Below are positions 63,775 to 64,000 of a DNA stretch of 64,000 bases, one piece after another. The notes beneath the pieces are model-generated. The model saw only the letters and a list, made by a program, of their open reading frames with translations. It did no database searches and was not told where the DNA came from. Both the position numbers and the translations under genes were made by a program. The DNA comes from Anthopleura xanthogrammica. Lineage: Eukaryota; Cnidaria; Anthozoa; Actiniaria; Actiniidae. Within the stretch, counting starts at the first letter, position 1; each line of letters begins with the position of its first letter. The stretch lies in contig OZ025211.1 of the NCBI GenBank assembly GCA_964019055.1, forward strand, positions 12,970,400 to 13,034,399, given 5' to 3'.

Positions 63775-64000
63775 TGACCTTTTTTCAGCAAAAATGCTTT
63801 TTTCTCAGCAAAACACTCTTTTTCTCACCACAAATGTGCTGTTCGCGCCCAAAATGTGCTTTTAGCAGTGAAAACGTCGTGTTATCGGCAAAAGAAAATT
63901 CTCAGCCAAAAAAAAATGTTCAGCAAAAAACACCTTTTTTCACCAAAAATCTCATTTTCTCACCAAAAACTTCATTTTATCAGCCAAAACGTCGTGTTTT
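63775..64000 (+). repeat. Partial monomer at the right edge
   Basis: The window ends 226 bases into a monomer, in block 12. Up to that point it is a standard monomer of the GTTCAGCAAAAAAC type. The array therefore continues beyond the right edge, and no boundary with unique sequence is seen. Confidence 0.95.

Larger units (their letters stand above)
1..64000 (+). repeat. Satellite DNA array, 317-bp monomer, about 202 copies head to tail
   Basis: The whole window is a single tandem array. Taking the T of a recurring TGACC as the monomer start, starts recur at 48, 365, 682, 999 and so on to 63775, giving 201 complete monomers and two partial ones. Most spacings are exactly 317 bp. The rest are 315, 316, 318, 319 or 320 bp, plus 297 bp (three times) and 337 bp (once). 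Every monomer has the same orientation and no foreign sequence interrupts the array. Neighbours differ by only a few substitutions or A-run length changes. Hand count on a consensus monomer gives A 105, C 73, G 42, T 97 (36% G+C, clear C-over-G bias on this strand). Such arrays are typical of centromeric, pericentromeric, sex-chromosome or microchromosome heterochromatin; which one cannot be told from the window. Both ends lie inside the array, so its true length is unknown. Confidence 0.99.

Noticed and set aside
1..64000. CRISPR array
   Set aside because: The period is 317 bp with the whole unit repeated, and there are no unique spacers between short repeats. The 20-bp blocks are contiguous and diverged.
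1..64000. Protein-coding tandem-repeat gene such as a silk, mucin or antifreeze gene
   Set aside because: The monomer length varies among 297, 315-320 and 337 bp without preserving frame, and no intron or unique terminal exon is present.
36..64000. Interstitial telomere or subtelomere tract
   Set aside because: TTAGGGTTA occurs only once per 317 bp, not as consecutive TTAGGG units.
1..64000. Ribosomal intergenic spacer or 5S/tRNA gene repeat
   Set aside because: I recognised no rRNA, 5S or tRNA sequence, no A/B/C box arrangement and no T-run terminator tied to a gene. The T-runs are part of every 20-bp block.
1..64000. Assembly artefact from a short repeat copied many times
   Set aside because: Monomers differ by ordered, position-specific variants and form nested HORs. 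Local misassembly (especially 39-42 kb and 48-56 kb) cannot be excluded without reads.

Overview
The window is one uninterrupted block of eukaryotic satellite DNA. From base 1 to base 64000 it is a head-to-tail array of a single A+T-rich monomer, about 317 bp long and always in the same orientation. Taking the phase at a recurring TGACC, I count 201 complete monomers plus partial ones at both ends. I found no gene, RNA gene, transposon, CRISPR array or other non-satellite sequence. The many open frames on the + strand arise because that strand is poor in stop codons. A 64-kb stretch with no gene argues against a bacterium, archaeon, organelle or virus, and points to heterochromatin of a large nuclear genome (centromere, pericentromere, sex chromosome or microchromosome).

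The repeat has three nested levels. (1) Each monomer is itself built from 16 diverged units of about 20 bp, each with a T-run, a short C-rich core and an A-run. (2) Sixteen of these make the 317-bp monomer (hand count on a consensus: A 105, C 73, G 42, T 97; 36% G+C). (3) Monomers form local higher-order repeats (HORs) of 2 to 18 monomers: about 634-636, 950-951, 1269, 1585-1586, 2536, 3172, 4123, 4767 and 5715 bp. The alternating A- and T-clusters in ~20-bp subunits strongly resemble the published description of bird heterochromatic repeats (chicken W-chromosome XhoI and EcoRI families and related microchromosome repeats). A bird is therefore my best guess, but this is inference from design, not from a database match.

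Layout. 1-11.8 kb: monomers mostly carrying AGCAGTAATG or AGCAATAATG, arranged as two mosaic copies 5715 bp apart, with a dimer expansion at 3.9-5.8 kb and one 337-bp monomer. 11.8-22.0 kb: a subfamily of 318-bp monomers marked by AAAGTAATCCC, with a 4767-bp duplication and expanded dimers. 22.0-26.0 kb: a patch of left-type monomers, then three 297-bp monomers lacking one 20-bp subunit. 26-39 kb: the most uniform part, with trimer and pentamer HORs. 39-48 kb: trimer and dimer HORs with TTTGAACAG or TTTGAGCAG variants. 48-56.5 kb: overlapping 4-, 10- and 13-monomer HORs. 56.5-64 kb: a pentamer HOR, then monomers in which one 20-bp subunit has been replaced by a copy of its neighbour.

Nothing here works as a gene system. 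What the window records is how a satellite evolves: slippage in steps of one 20-bp subunit, and unequal exchange in steps of whole monomers.
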